Part shown: positions 1 through 9,090 of the stretch, piece by piece
How positions within the stretch are numbered: the first letter of the stretch is position 1
Layout of the letters: each line of letters starts with the position of its first letter
Assembly: GCA_963810305.1 (NCBI GenBank)
Contig: CAWEMY010000005.1
Coordinates: forward strand, 434,001 to 498,000
Length of the DNA stretch: 64,000 nt
Source of the DNA: JACDCA01 sp963810305
GTDB taxonomy: Bacteria > Acidobacteriota > Vicinamibacteria > Vicinamibacterales > 2-12-FULL-66-21
Direction: 5' to 3'
Program-made: the position numbers and the translations under genes
The notes under the pieces: model-generated
Seen by the model: the letters and a program-made list of their open reading frames with translations, nothing else
Databases searched by the model: none
What the model was told of the DNA's origin: nothing

Positions 1-371
1 TCTGTAATGTGGTGGAGAAGCGCATTGACCAGCGTGCCGCTGGTGTGCCCGGCGGCCGGATGAACGACCATCCCGGGTGGCTTGTCGAGGACGACGACGT
101 CCTGATCCTGGAAGACGATGCGCAGCGGCAGTGCTTCCGGTTCGGGGGTCGCGACCGTCGGGGGAGGGATGTCCACCTCGAACATCTGACCCTGGTGGAC
201 CGTCGTGCTGGCGCGCGGAGCCGCGGACGCCCCCTTTACCTTGCCGTCCTTGATCAGCCGCTGAATGTGCGAGCGCGACAGATCCGGCAGCAGGGCGGTG
301 AGGAAGTTGTCGAGCCGCAGCCCGTCATGCTCTTCCTCGACCGTCAGTGCCCGCGCCCCCGTGCTCTTCAT
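1..371 (-). CDS. rluD: 23S rRNA pseudouridine synthase, RluD family (3' part outside window)
   Basis: The reverse strand reads as the N-terminal 123 residues of an RluA/RluD-type pseudouridine synthase. An S4 RNA-binding domain comes first (LRLDNFLTALLPDLSRSHIQ, about residues 18-37), followed by the start of the catalytic domain with DQDVVVLDKPPGMVVHPAAG around residues 91-110. Family members isomerise uridines in 23S rRNA, and the RluD type acts on helix 69. The catalytic HRLD motif lies beyond base 1, so the RluD assignment within the RluA/C/D group rests on the S4 domain and operon position. The ATG overlaps the lgt stop as TGATG, making it the last visible gene of ileS-lspA-lgt-rluD; the same gene order around lspA is common in bacteria. 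Confidence 0.85.
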   Translation of the reverse strand, partial: MKSTGARALTVEEEHDGLRLDNFLTALLPDLSRSHIQRLIKDGKVKGASAAPRASTTVHQGQMFEVDIPPPTVATPEPEALPLRIVFQDQDVVVLDKPPGMVVHPAAGHTSGTLVNALLHHIT

Positions 372-1180
372 CACGCCGCACGCGCACGCTTTGCTGTCGT
401 CTTCGAGTCGGGGCTGAAACGTCTCGACAGGATGACGAGCATGATGATGCTCAACGGAACGATGAGTATCGACACGAACTGGGAGGTCGAGAACCCGCCC
501 ACCATCCCGCGCGGATCACCACGGTAGAACTCGATGATGAACCGCGACACTGCGTAGAGAAACATGTAGCCCCAGAACGTGCGTCCGGGGAACGGTCGTC
601 CTTTGCGTTCGGTGGCGAGCAGGAAGATCAGGATCAGCAGCTCCGCCCCGGCTTCGTACAGCTGCGTCGGGTGCAGCGGAATGTTCAGTGGCGTGCCGAC
701 GTTCTGCGCGGCGAATTCGTTATGAAACGTGATCGCCCACGGGACCTCGGTGCGGCGGCCGAAACAGCAGCCGGCGAAGAGACACCCGAGACGGCCAATG
801 ACGTGCCCGAGCGCGATCCCAGGAGCGAAGACATCGGTGACCGTCCACATCGGCAGGCGGTGCCGGCGCAGATACCACAGCGCGACCGCGACGGCGGCGA
901 TCAGTCCTCCGTAGAACACACCACCCGACCGCATCAGCGTGAACAGTTCACTCCAGTCGCGGGTGAACGTGTCCCACTCGACGATCAGCAACAGCAGCTT
1001 CGCGCCGACCAGCGCGCTGATGATGATCCAGATCCCGAGATCCATGACCCGGTTCGGGTCCAGACCACGCGTCCGCGCGCGTTTCAGCGCGAACTGAAGG
1101 CCGAGCAGGTAGGCGGCGGCGAGCAGAACGCCGTAGGTGTAGACGGGGAACCCGCCGATCTCAAACAGTATCGGATGCAT
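371..1180 (-). CDS. lgt: Prolipoprotein diacylglyceryl transferase
   Basis: Lgt transfers diacylglycerol from phosphatidylglycerol to the lipobox cysteine of prolipoproteins, the first step of lipoprotein maturation in the inner membrane. At 269 residues it has the usual length and several hydrophobic segments, starting HPILFEIGGFPVYTYGVLLA. The family signature GHVIGRLGCLFAGCCFG and the HPTQLYEA block are both present, along with RSGGVFYGGLIAA, a conserved membrane segment. The start overlaps the end of lspA by 20 bases, so the first two lipoprotein-processing enzymes are translationally coupled and probably cotranscribed with ileS. Confidence 0.97.
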   Translation of the reverse strand: MHPILFEIGGFPVYTYGVLLAAAYLLGLQFALKRARTRGLDPNRVMDLGIWIIISALVGAKLLLLIVEWDTFTRDWSELFTLMRSGGVFYGGLIAAVAVALWYLRRHRLPMWTVTDVFAPGIALGHVIGRLGCLFAGCCFGRRTEVPWAITFHNEFAAQNVGTPLNIPLHPTQLYEAGAELLILIFLLATERKGRPFPGRTFWGYMFLYAVSRFIIEFYRGDPRGMVGGFSTSQFVSILIVPLSIIMLVILSRRFSPDSKTTAKRARAA

Positions 1181-1739
1181 GTCTTCGTCCGAGCCCGATC
1201 ATGTCGAGCAGTACCAGTGCCGCCCCAACATTGATGGCGGCGTCGGCGACGTTGAACGCCCAGAAATGCGAAACGCCCCAGTAAACGTCCACGAAGTCGG
1301 TGACGTGGCCGATGATCGCCCGATCCAGCAGGTTGCCGAATGCGCCGCCGAGGATCAGGGCAAGTCCGAGGCGTGCGATCCGGTCGTGAAAGCCGAGTTG
1401 TGTCCCGTACGCAGCGATGGCAATGAGCGCAACCGACGCCACCACGATCATGATCCAGGCCTTGTAGGGAAAGTCCACCGAATTGAGCAGCCCGAACGCG
1501 GCGCCGGTGTTCTGCACGTGGGTCAGGTCGAGAAATCCCGCGATGATCGTCCGGCTGTCGCCGAGCGCGATCGACTGTCGAACCAGCACCTTGGTGATCT
1601 GGTCGAGGACGATGATCCCTGCCATGACCCCGATCTCGAACGGACGCGCGAAGTTGCGCTCACGGGTATCCGCGGCGACCGGCGCGGGAGCCGCTGCCGG
1701 ATCAACTGTCCCTGGCGTTTCCGCGGGCATGTCGGTCAT
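1161..1739 (-). CDS. lspA: Lipoprotein signal peptidase (signal peptidase II)
   Basis: LspA is the inner-membrane aspartic protease that removes the signal peptide from diacylglyceryl-prolipoproteins. Visible motifs are DQITKVLVR near the first membrane helix, HVQNTGAAFGLL, GNLLDRAIIGHVTDFVDVYW and FNVADAAINVG; the last two carry the two catalytic aspartates. I chose the ATG at 1739 because it overlaps the ileS stop as TGATG, the coupling used repeatedly in this window, giving 192 residues. The open frame continues upstream to 1838, but that stretch only reads antiphase inside ileS. A proline- and alanine-rich cytoplasmic extension of about 35 residues precedes the core, which is longer than usual. 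Confidence 0.96.
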   Translation of the reverse strand: MTDMPAETPGTVDPAAAPAPVAADTRERNFARPFEIGVMAGIIVLDQITKVLVRQSIALGDSRTIIAGFLDLTHVQNTGAAFGLLNSVDFPYKAWIMIVVASVALIAIAAYGTQLGFHDRIARLGLALILGGAFGNLLDRAIIGHVTDFVDVYWGVSHFWAFNVADAAINVGAALVLLDMIGLGRRHASDTV

Positions 1740-4546
1740 CAAGCCGCCGGCCTCAGCGCGTCCATGCAGCGGTCGCACAACCCTTCCGTCGACTGATCCT
1801 TCGACGTAGTCGGAACGATGCGCCAGCACCGCGCGCACTTCTCGCCCGCCGCACGGGTGACGACAACTTCGAGTTCCGGTCCATCGCCGTCCAGCGGTTG
1901 AAAGTCGAGCTGCGAGACGATGAACAGCATGGCCAGGTCGACGCCGCGGGATTGCAGGAGCTCGGCGGTGGCGCCGCGTGCCCGCAATGTCACATGCGCC
2001 CCGAGAGAGTTGCCAATCGTCTTCTCCTGGCGTGCCGCCTCCAGTGCGCGGTTCACCTCGTCACGGATCGCGATCAGGCGCTCCCACCGCTTGACCAGAC
2101 CGGGATCCAGCAACTTCTGAACTTCCTCGGCGGCGGGGAAGTAGCCAAGATGAACCGACGCTTCGCTGCGGCCAGGGAGATGCTTCCACATCTCTTCAGC
2201 CGTCACTGGAAGGATCGGGGCGAGCAGCCTGGCGAGTCCGTCGGCAATGGTGTACATCGCGGTTTGCGCCGAACGCCGTTCCGCGGATGTCGCGGCGAAC
2301 GTATAGAGCCGATCCTTCGAGACGTCCGCATAAAACGCGGAGAGGTCGACCGTCGTCAACTGGTTGAGACGCTGAAAGATGGCCGGAAAGTCGTATGCGT
2401 CGTACGCCTTCAGGACGTCGGCGGCAACTTCTCCATACCGTGCGAGCGCGTAGCGATCGACTTCCTCCATCGCGGCAAGCGGCACCATGTCCCTCGCGGG
2501 ATCGAAGTCGTACAGATTGGCCAGGAGGTACCGGCAAGTATTCCGGATCTTGCGGTATGCCTCGACAACCCGCTGCAGGATCTGCTTGCCGACGCGCGGG
2601 TCTTCGCGGTAGTCGCTGCTCGCGATCCACAGGCGAAGCGTTTCCGCACCGCTCTCCTTGATCACTTCCTGCGGCGCGATCGTGTTGCCGAGCGACTTCG
2701 ACATCTTGCGCCCGTCGACGTCGATCAGAAAGCCGTGGGTCAGCACTTCGCGGAAGGGTGGTCGTCCACGCGTCCCAAGGCCGACGAGCAGCGAGCTCTG
2801 GAACCAGCCGCGATGCTGGTCGCTGCCTTCGAGATAGATGTTCGCCGGCCAGGTGAGCTCCTTGCGAAAAGGCAGCACGGCCTCGTGGCTGGAGCCTGAA
2901 TCGAACCAGACGTCCAGAATGTCGCGCTCGCGTTCGAACGTGGCGCCATCGCAGCCCGGGCAGCGAAGACCCTCGGGGATGAACTCCTCGGTCGGACGTT
3001 CGTACCAGGCATCTGCCCCATATTCGTCGAACACCGACGCCGCCTTCTCGACGAGCGCGGATGTCAGCACGGCTTCGCCACACTTCGCGCAGTCCACCGC
3101 CGGGATCGGCACTCCCCACGCGCGCTGGCGCGAGATGCACCAGTCCGGCCGGTTGGCGAGCATGTTGTAGATACGGTCCCGGCCCCAGGCGGGGATCCAC
3201 TTCGCGTCGCGATCGATGGCTTCGAGCCCTGCCTCGCGCAGGGTCCTGCCGCCAATGACCGGTTCTCCATCCATTCGGATGAACCATTGGGACGTCGCCA
3301 GAAAGATGACCGGGTTGTGACAGCGCCAGCAGTGCGGATACGAGTGCTGGTACGTCTCCCGATGCCACAGCCGGCCGCGTTCCTCGAGCGCCTGCACGAT
3401 CTTCGGATTTGCGTCGAACACGCGTTGACCACCGAAGAGCTCGACGGTTTCGAGAAAATGTCCTCCGGGCCCAACCGGCGCGTAGATGTCGATCCCGTAC
3501 CTCACGCCCGTGATGAAGTCGTCGGAGCCGTGGCCGGGGGCGGTGTGGACGGCTCCAGTGCCCGCCTCCAGGGTCACGTAATCGCCGAGAACACCCAGCG
3601 ACTGACGGTCGTACAAGGGGTGCCGGAAACGCAGGCGCTCCAGTTGTTCACCTTTGAACCGGGCGAGCGGCGGACCGAAACTCTTTCCCGCAACCGCGGC
3701 GACGGCCGGTGCCAGCACTTCCGCCACGATGATCGCCCGTCCGTCGACGTCGTAGGCTGCGTAGTCGAACTCGGGATGAAACGCGATCGCCATATTGGAC
3801 GGGATCGTCCAGGGCGTCGTCGTCCAGATCAGCACGCTGACCGTCTTGCCCGCGAGCCCTGGTACTCGCGTGCCGAGCTCGGCGGAGTCGGCCGGATCCA
3901 GCGGAAACTCGACGTAGATGGATGGCGACGAATGCTGCTCGTACTCGACCTCGGCTTCGGCCAGCGCCGTCCGGCAATGGATGCACCAGTGCACCGGCTT
4001 CTTGCCCTTGTAGACGAGCCCCTGGTCGACGAAACGTCCGAGCGCCCGGACGATTGCCGCCTGGTATTTGAAGTTCATCGTCAGGTACGGATGGTCCCAA
4101 TCGCCGAAGATCCCGAGGCGCTTGAACTCGGACGTCATGACGCCGATGAAGCGCTCCGCATAGGCGCGGCAGGCCCGGCGGAAGTCCGCCACGCTCATCT
4201 CCCGCTTCTTCGGGCCGAGCTCGCGGTCCACCTTCAGCTCGATGGGCAGCCCGTGACAGTCATAACCGGGCACGTACGGGGAGTCGAATCCAGCCATCGT
4301 GCGCGACTTGACGACGAAGTCCTTCAGGATCTTGTTGAGCGCGGTGCCGAGGTGGATCTGGCCGTTTGCGTACGGAGGTCCGTCGTGGAGTACGAACTTC
4401 GGTCTCCCGGCCCTGGCCTCGCGAATACGGTCATAGAGTCCCATTGCCTCCCATCGCGCGAGCGCCTGCGGCTCGGCGGTCTGGAGGTTCGCCTTCATCG
4501 GGAAATCTGTCCGCGGGAGGTTAAGGGTGTCTTTCCATTCGGCCAT
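1739..4546 (-). CDS. ileS: Isoleucyl-tRNA synthetase
   Basis: Class I aminoacyl-tRNA synthetase charging tRNA-Ile, 935 residues, normal for the bacterial form. The N-terminal catalytic block has GPPYANGQIHLGTALNK, where the HIGH motif reads HLGT, a variant known in other bacterial IleRS. The KMSKS loop is exact (DGRKMSKSLGN). A CP1 editing domain lies between them, and the C-terminus has two CxxC pairs (CARCW and CDRC) forming the zinc-binding tail typical of bacterial IleRS. A TAAAAT box lies 11 bases upstream of the ATG and no Shine-Dalgarno is visible, so the leader is at most a few bases. It heads the ileS-lspA-lgt-rluD run. Confidence 0.98.
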   Translation of the reverse strand: MAEWKDTLNLPRTDFPMKANLQTAEPQALARWEAMGLYDRIREARAGRPKFVLHDGPPYANGQIHLGTALNKILKDFVVKSRTMAGFDSPYVPGYDCHGLPIELKVDRELGPKKREMSVADFRRACRAYAERFIGVMTSEFKRLGIFGDWDHPYLTMNFKYQAAIVRALGRFVDQGLVYKGKKPVHWCIHCRTALAEAEVEYEQHSSPSIYVEFPLDPADSAELGTRVPGLAGKTVSVLIWTTTPWTIPSNMAIAFHPEFDYAAYDVDGRAIIVAEVLAPAVAAVAGKSFGPPLARFKGEQLERLRFRHPLYDRQSLGVLGDYVTLEAGTGAVHTAPGHGSDDFITGVRYGIDIYAPVGPGGHFLETVELFGGQRVFDANPKIVQALEERGRLWHRETYQHSYPHCWRCHNPVIFLATSQWFIRMDGEPVIGGRTLREAGLEAIDRDAKWIPAWGRDRIYNMLANRPDWCISRQRAWGVPIPAVDCAKCGEAVLTSALVEKAASVFDEYGADAWYERPTEEFIPEGLRCPGCDGATFERERDILDVWFDSGSSHEAVLPFRKELTWPANIYLEGSDQHRGWFQSSLLVGLGTRGRPPFREVLTHGFLIDVDGRKMSKSLGNTIAPQEVIKESGAETLRLWIASSDYREDPRVGKQILQRVVEAYRKIRNTCRYLLANLYDFDPARDMVPLAAMEEVDRYALARYGEVAADVLKAYDAYDFPAIFQRLNQLTTVDLSAFYADVSKDRLYTFAATSAERRSAQTAMYTIADGLARLLAPILPVTAEEMWKHLPGRSEASVHLGYFPAAEEVQKLLDPGLVKRWERLIAIRDEVNRALEAARQEKTIGNSLGAHVTLRARGATAELLQSRGVDLAMLFIVSQLDFQPLDGDGPELEVVVTRAAGEKCARCWRIVPTTSKDQSTEGLCDRCMDALRPAA

Positions 4547-4603
4547 GCAAGAGATTCATTTTAGTCCAGCCCTCCAATCGAGGTCAGGACCCACGTACAC
4601 AAG

Positions 4604-4631
4604 AACCGGCGCTCCAGAGGGAGCGCCGGTT
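4604..4631 (-). terminator. Intergenic hairpin, likely terminator of the upstream minus-strand gene
   Basis: A perfect 11-bp inverted repeat (AACCGGCGCTC paired with GAGCGCCGGTT, 6-base loop) begins about 26 bases past the stop of the secreted lectin-like gene and lies before ileS. On the minus strand it is followed by a short T-rich stretch (TTCTTGTG), so it is a plausible though weak-tailed intrinsic terminator. Confidence 0.6.
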
Positions 4632-4656
4632 TCAGGACGCCTTGAAAGGCCGAAAA

Positions 4657-5484
4657 CTAGCGACGGCTGGTGCGCGTGATCTCGACGCGGAACTCGCCCT
4701 GGTTGTCTTCGAACCCGTCGTCATTGATGCCGAGGAACAGCTGACCGCTCGCCGGCATCGTGATGGTGGCCTGGTTGCCGATCGCGAACGGAGCGCTATT
4801 GCCGATGCGTCCGATCAACGCGCCGGCGAAGCTGCGCGGAAGCGGCGCGTTGGCCGCATACCGTCCGGACTTCGATCCGGCGGAGCCGGCGAGGTCGCCG
4901 CCGTCGCCACTCAGCTGGACTTCTCCGGTGGTGTTGAAGTTCACAACCTCACCGCGGCGGACGTTGAGTCCGGTGGACGTCCACGCCTGACGTGCGGACA
5001 CCACGATGCCGCTGCCAGAAGCCGGCGTCGAGGGGGTGGCCCCGGTCGTGCCCGACACGGCCGCGGCTGCGGCATCCGTGTGGGAGAGAACGATCCGAGC
5101 GACCTCAGACGATGACAGCATGCGGTCGCCGCTGGCGGTCTTGAAGGTCAGATGCAGCGGCGTCGTGCCGCCGATGTCGTACAGGCTGCCGCTGATCGTT
5201 TCGCCATTACGCAGCCAGATCACGTGCTGTCCTGCCGTGACCTTCGCCCAGTCGGCCGCGTTCATGGTCCCGCCGGTGAAGTCGATCACCGCGACGTCGT
5301 TCTGCGGGATGATGCGGTCCTGTCCGTTGACCCTGATGGTGAAGCCGACACCACCGTGGTCGAGCAATTGCGCGCTGATGCGCTCGCCCGATCGCAGCGT
5401 CAGCGTCGCATTCTCCTGCGCCTGCAGGGCGCCCCCGTACGCTACCGCCGCGACGGCGAGCGCGAAGATCGTGCGTTTGAACAT
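4657..5484 (-). CDS. Secreted protein with a C-terminal PA-I lectin (LecA)-like domain
   Basis: The chosen ATG follows AGAGG with 9-10 bases spacing and begins a clear signal peptide (FKRTIFALAVAAVAYGGALQAQ), so an exported protein of about 275 residues is expected. The N-terminal part (about 25-130) reads as two small beta-rich modules of the form LTLRSGERISAQLLDHGG and WLRNGETISGSLYDIGG. The C-terminal 110 residues match the LecA-type galactose-binding fold: AWTSTGLNVRRGEVVNF, then GALIGRIG, then LFLGINDDGFEDNQGEF, where ND would be calcium or sugar ligands. Sugar binding is inferred from this pattern. It stands alone, before ileS on the same strand, with a hairpin between. Confidence 0.75.
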   Translation of the reverse strand: MFKRTIFALAVAAVAYGGALQAQENATLTLRSGERISAQLLDHGGVGFTIRVNGQDRIIPQNDVAVIDFTGGTMNAADWAKVTAGQHVIWLRNGETISGSLYDIGGTTPLHLTFKTASGDRMLSSSEVARIVLSHTDAAAAAVSGTTGATPSTPASGSGIVVSARQAWTSTGLNVRRGEVVNFNTTGEVQLSGDGGDLAGSAGSKSGRYAANAPLPRSFAGALIGRIGNSAPFAIGNQATITMPASGQLFLGINDDGFEDNQGEFRVEITRTSRR

Positions 5485-5622
5485 TGTTGAAGTCCTCTCT
5501 TCCTTCTCATCAATGCAAGGGCCACGCCACGAAAACTGCACCTGCTGAGCTCATTCTGGTCGAGCCGAAAATGCAGCGAAGTCTGTGGTTTTTGGCCCAA
5601 AATGGCCGCAAAACGCCGCTTA

Positions 5623-5634
5623 TATAATTGAGCC
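5623..5634 (+). promoter_or_regulatory. -10 box placed for a leaderless M16 peptidase mRNA
   Basis: A perfect TATAAT (5623-5628) is followed by only six bases before the ATG at 5635. With normal -10 to +1 spacing the transcript would start at or within a base or two of the ATG. No purine-rich Shine-Dalgarno and no clear -35 are visible. Confidence 0.6.
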
Positions 5635-8310
5635 ATGCCCTCCGACGGGATCCTCAACTACATACCCGTTGTCACCGAGGAACATCTGCAGAACGGACTC
5701 AAGGTGATCGTCCAGGAGGTCAGGACGGCGCCTCTCGCCTCCGTCTGGTGCTGGTACAGAGTCGGTTCGGCCGACGAGAGTCCCGGCCTTACCGGAGCCT
5801 CTCATTGGGTCGAACACATGAACTTCAAAGGAACCGCCAACATCCCGCGGGATCGGATGAAAGGGATCGTCGAGCGGTTCGGAGGCATGTGGAACGGTTA
5901 CACCTGGATCGACCAGACGACCTATCTCGAGACTGCCGCCGCAGACGCCCTCGACCAGATGCTCTTCATTGAAGCGGAGCGGATGAACAGCAGCCTCTTC
6001 GATCCGCATGAGTGCGAGTCCGAGCGGACGGTGATCATTTCTGAGCTGCAGGGAGGGGAGAACGATCCCGAGCAGCTCCTGGACATCGAAGTGACCGCCA
6101 CCGCCTTGCGCGTCCATCCTTATGGGCATCCGACGATCGGCTGGCTTCAGGATCTCCAGTCGATGCGCCGGGACGACCTCTACCAGCACTACCGCCGCTT
6201 CTACAACCCGTCCAACGCAACGCTGGTGGTTGTCGGCGATGTCGATACGGCTGACGTCCTCCGCCGCGCTGAGCGTCACTTCCAGAAGATCGAACCCGGA
6301 GCTCGAAATCTGGCGGCGCGACCGGCCGAACCGCCCCAGACCGGCGAGCGACGGGTCAATCTGGAGCGCGAGGGCACGACGTCGTATCTGAAGATCGCCT
6401 TTCCGGCTCCGGCAGTGGGCGAGGCCGATTTCTTCCCGATGCTGGTGCTCGACGCTGTCCTCACGGGTGCAAAGGGAGTGAATCTCTGGTGCGCTTTTCG
6501 TGGCAACCCACCCCAGCGCCGCGCTCGGCTTTACGTGGCGCTCGTAGAGCGTGGCCTTGCCTCCGCGGTGGCCGGCGCGATTCTTCCGACAATCGATCCG
6601 TTCCTCTATTCGCTGTCGTTTACGGTGACCGATGGTGTGCCGATCGAGATCGTGGAGGAAACCGCACTGGCCGAGATCGAGCGCGTCCAATCGGACGGTG
6701 TCGCCAGCGGTGAGGTCGAGCGGGCGAAGCGCCAACTGTCGGCACGTCTGGTGTTCGAGACCGACAGTGTCACGAACATCGCGCACCAGCTCGGTTACTT
6801 CGCCACGGTGACCGGTGACGGTCTGTACTCGAGGCTACAGGCGTCGATTGAAGCCGTAACCGTCGACCAGGTCGCCGACGTCGCTCGTCGTCGTCTGATG
6901 TCCACTGGCCGGACCGTCGGGACGTTCCGACCCTTCGACTCGCTGCGCTCGCTCAGGGCTGGGCCCTTCGACTCGGCCCGCTCGCTCAGGGTTGGGTCAC
7001 TCGACTCGGCCCGCTCGCTCAGGGCTGGGTCCCCTGGAGTCGGAAGGGTGAGCGGTTCCGCGGCCATCAAGGGCGTGTTGCCAGCGCGCGACGTTCTGCA
7101 AAACGGGGTCGTCGCTCTCGTCCAGGAAAGCCGCACCACGCCGGCCGTGTCCCTCAATGCGACGTTCCGGGCTGGCTCCGCCTTCGATCCCCCGGCGTCG
7201 CCGGGCCTCGCGTATCTGACCGGTCTGGTCATCGATCGAGGGACCCACCTGCGACCGGCGGACAGGATCGCCGAGGCGCTCGATGATCGCGGCGTTTCCC
7301 TCCGCGTCGCCGTTACGCGCCACACGTTTACGCTGGCCTGCACCTGCCTTGCCGCGGATTTCGACGACGTGCTCGCGCTGGTTGCCGAGATCGCGCGAAG
7401 TCCTGTGTTCCCCGAGACCGAGCTGAACAAGCGTCGCACCGAGGCAATAACAAACATCCGACAGGACGCCGACAGCACAGCCGTTCGCGCCATCGAAGGT
7501 GCGCTCGATCTCCTGTACGGCCCCGACCATCCGTATGCGCGTCCGTCGAAGGGTACTCTCCAGACGCTCGAAGCGATCGGGCGTGCGGACCTTACGACGT
7601 TCCACTCGCGGTATCTCGTGCCCGCAGCCCTCCGAGTGGCAATCGTCGGGGACGTGGACGCTTCTCATGCCTTCGACGCCGTGGCGAGCCATTTCAGAGG
7701 GTGGGAGGGACCGGATGCGAGCCCGGATGTCGTGCCACCGCCGCCTGCCCCCATTCGGCGGTCGTGCCGGATTGCAATGCCGGGCAAGTCACAGGCGGAT
7801 ATTGTCTACGGGTTCACGGCGATCAGTCGCCTCGATCCACGGTATTACGCGTACTGGAGCATGAACACCATCCTCGGACAGTTCGGCCTGGGTGGCCGGC
7901 TTGCCGAGAACATCCGCGAAGAGCAGGGAATGGCCTACTACGCCTTCAGCTCGTTCGACGGTACGGTGGGGGAAGGGCCGCTTCTGATCCGGGCCGGCGT
8001 GGATCCTGTGAACGTGCCGCGTGCGCTCGATGCGATCGATCGCGAAGTCGAAAAGTTAGGCCGCGCAGGACCAACGGTTGCCGAGGTCGAGGAGACGCGC
8101 GCCTCGCTGATCGGGTCGATTCCGCGGCTGCTGGAGACCAACGAGAGCATTGCGGAATTCCTGCAAATCTGCGAGCAGTTCGGGCTGGGACTGGATTACG
8201 ACCGGCGGCTTCCATCGCTGCTGCAGCAGGTGACTTTCGAAGAGGTCCGCGCCGCGGCCGAGGAAGTGCTTGACCCCGCCCGCGCGTCTTTTGCGATCGC
8301 AGGACCCTGA
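5635..8310 (+). CDS. M16 family zinc metallopeptidase, two fused M16 units
   Basis: This 891-residue protein has two pitrilysin/processing-peptidase repeats in one chain. The first unit has the inverted zinc motif H57-W-V-E-H61 with a distal glutamate in SEL at residue 137, so it should be catalytically competent. The second half (from about 480, DVLQNGVVALVQESRTTPAV) has no HxxEH and is the usual inactive partner; the halves clamp peptide substrates. No signal peptide is visible. The linker at about residues 433-465 is a threefold 11-residue repeat encoded by a dispersed DNA repeat (see 6931-7029). The start follows a TATAAT box by six bases. A monocistronic unit is likely. Confidence 0.92.
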   Translation: MPSDGILNYIPVVTEEHLQNGLKVIVQEVRTAPLASVWCWYRVGSADESPGLTGASHWVEHMNFKGTANIPRDRMKGIVERFGGMWNGYTWIDQTTYLETAAADALDQMLFIEAERMNSSLFDPHECESERTVIISELQGGENDPEQLLDIEVTATALRVHPYGHPTIGWLQDLQSMRRDDLYQHYRRFYNPSNATLVVVGDVDTADVLRRAERHFQKIEPGARNLAARPAEPPQTGERRVNLEREGTTSYLKIAFPAPAVGEADFFPMLVLDAVLTGAKGVNLWCAFRGNPPQRRARLYVALVERGLASAVAGAILPTIDPFLYSLSFTVTDGVPIEIVEETALAEIERVQSDGVASGEVERAKRQLSARLVFETDSVTNIAHQLGYFATVTGDGLYSRLQASIEAVTVDQVADVARRRLMSTGRTVGTFRPFDSLRSLRAGPFDSARSLRVGSLDSARSLRAGSPGVGRVSGSAAIKGVLPARDVLQNGVVALVQESRTTPAVSLNATFRAGSAFDPPASPGLAYLTGLVIDRGTHLRPADRIAEALDDRGVSLRVAVTRHTFTLACTCLAADFDDVLALVAEIARSPVFPETELNKRRTEAITNIRQDADSTAVRAIEGALDLLYGPDHPYARPSKGTLQTLEAIGRADLTTFHSRYLVPAALRVAIVGDVDASHAFDAVASHFRGWEGPDASPDVVPPPPAPIRRSCRIAMPGKSQADIVYGFTAISRLDPRYYAYWSMNTILGQFGLGGRLAENIREEQGMAYYAFSSFDGTVGEGPLLIRAGVDPVNVPRALDAIDREVEKLGRAGPTVAEVEETRASLIGSIPRLLETNESIAEFLQICEQFGLGLDYDRRLPSLLQQVTFEEVRAAAEEVLDPARASFAIAGP
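6931..7029 (+). repeat. Three in-frame 33-base repeats inside the M16 gene
   Basis: Three consecutive 33-base units (6931-6963, 6964-6996, 6997-7029), each containing CTCGCTCAGGG near its end, encode PFDSLRSLRAG, PFDSARSLRVG and SLDSARSLRAG. The same core recurs at 12937-12991. The array lies between the two M16 units. Confidence 0.9.
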
Positions 8311-8385
8311 ATGCGCGGGTGCGCGGATGCGCGGATGCGCGCGGACGCGGGGCTGCGGGACGCGGGACGCGGGGCGGAAAACCCT

Positions 8386-9075
8386 TCAGAGTTCGAGCAA
8401 CGCGGGCAGTTCGGTCAGCGAACGAATGACCGGGACATCGTCGGGATAGGCGTCGGGCGTCCGGGCGCGGGCGACGAGGACGCCGCGCATCCCGATGCTG
8501 CGGGCGCCCTGAATATCGTGTACCAGGCTATCGCCGACCATCACGGCTTCTGAAGGCGCCGCTCCCACCTGCTGCAGCGCCGCCTGAAAGATGCTTGGAT
8601 GCGGCTTCATGAAGCCGTGTTCGTACGACGACAGCGCGACTGAGAAAAGCCCTTCCAGCGAGAAATGAGACTGGAACGAGGCGAGACAACGTTGCGTGTT
8701 CGAGATCAGACCAATCTGAACGCCTGCCGCGTGGATTCGGCGCAACACGTCGGGCACGTCTTCATATAGATCGAAGTGGTGACACGCCGCCCATTCCGCG
8801 TAGATGTCGCGGGACGCATCGTCCACACCCGGCCCTGACCCCCCCATGCCTTCGATGATCCGGCTGGTGTAGCGGACGAAGAACTCGGGATCGTAGATCT
8901 CCGCGGGTTCCTGGAGCAGCACCGATGCTTCGGTGACCGCCCGTTCAAAGGCGTTCGCATCGACGATGACCCCGTATCGCTGGCAGAAGTCGCGATACCC
9001 GGCGCCCTGGAATGTCGGTCCCGGGTGGATGAGCGTGAAGTCGACGTCGAAGAACACCGCCCGTGTTTCGTTCAT
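8386..9075 (-). CDS. HAD superfamily hydrolase
   Basis: 229 residues with all four HAD motifs: FFDVDFTLI (nucleophile and general-acid aspartates, residues 9-17), LISNT (motif II), FMKPHPSIF (lysine of motif III) and MVGDSLVHDIQGARSIG (metal-binding motif IV). An alpha-helical cap sits between motifs I and II, suggesting a subfamily I phosphatase acting on a small phosphorylated metabolite; the substrate cannot be told. It is the last gene of the moaE-to-HAD minus-strand run, three bases after the GNAT stop. Its ATG lies inside a triplicated heptamer shared with that stop. The 75 bases after its stop, up to the M16 gene, are a GC-rich low-complexity run of gcgcgga and cgcggga-like units. Confidence 0.88.
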   Translation of the reverse strand: MNETRAVFFDVDFTLIHPGPTFQGAGYRDFCQRYGVIVDANAFERAVTEASVLLQEPAEIYDPEFFVRYTSRIIEGMGGSGPGVDDASRDIYAEWAACHHFDLYEDVPDVLRRIHAAGVQIGLISNTQRCLASFQSHFSLEGLFSVALSSYEHGFMKPHPSIFQAALQQVGAAPSEAVMVGDSLVHDIQGARSIGMRGVLVARARTPDAYPDDVPVIRSLTELPALLEL

Positions 9076-9090
9076 AGTTCATCGTTCATC
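9070..9090 (-). repeat. Triplicated heptamer spanning a stop/start junction
   Basis: Three copies of a heptamer (GATGAAC-like on the minus strand) cover the stop of the GNAT gene and the ATG of the HAD gene. Each unit supplies an ATG or TGA, so changes in copy number would alter the coupling of the two genes. Confidence 0.7.

Noticed and set aside
1739..1838. Longer lspA N-terminus
   Set aside because: The extension lies over the end of ileS in another frame, and the TGATG overlap start at 1739 fits the pattern seen throughout.
3287..4564. Plus-strand open frame of 425 codons
   Set aside because: Antisense to ileS, which has full synthetase motifs.
6931..7029. Short tandem repeats as a possible CRISPR
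   Set aside because: Units are contiguous with no spacers, are translated in frame, and no cas genes are present.
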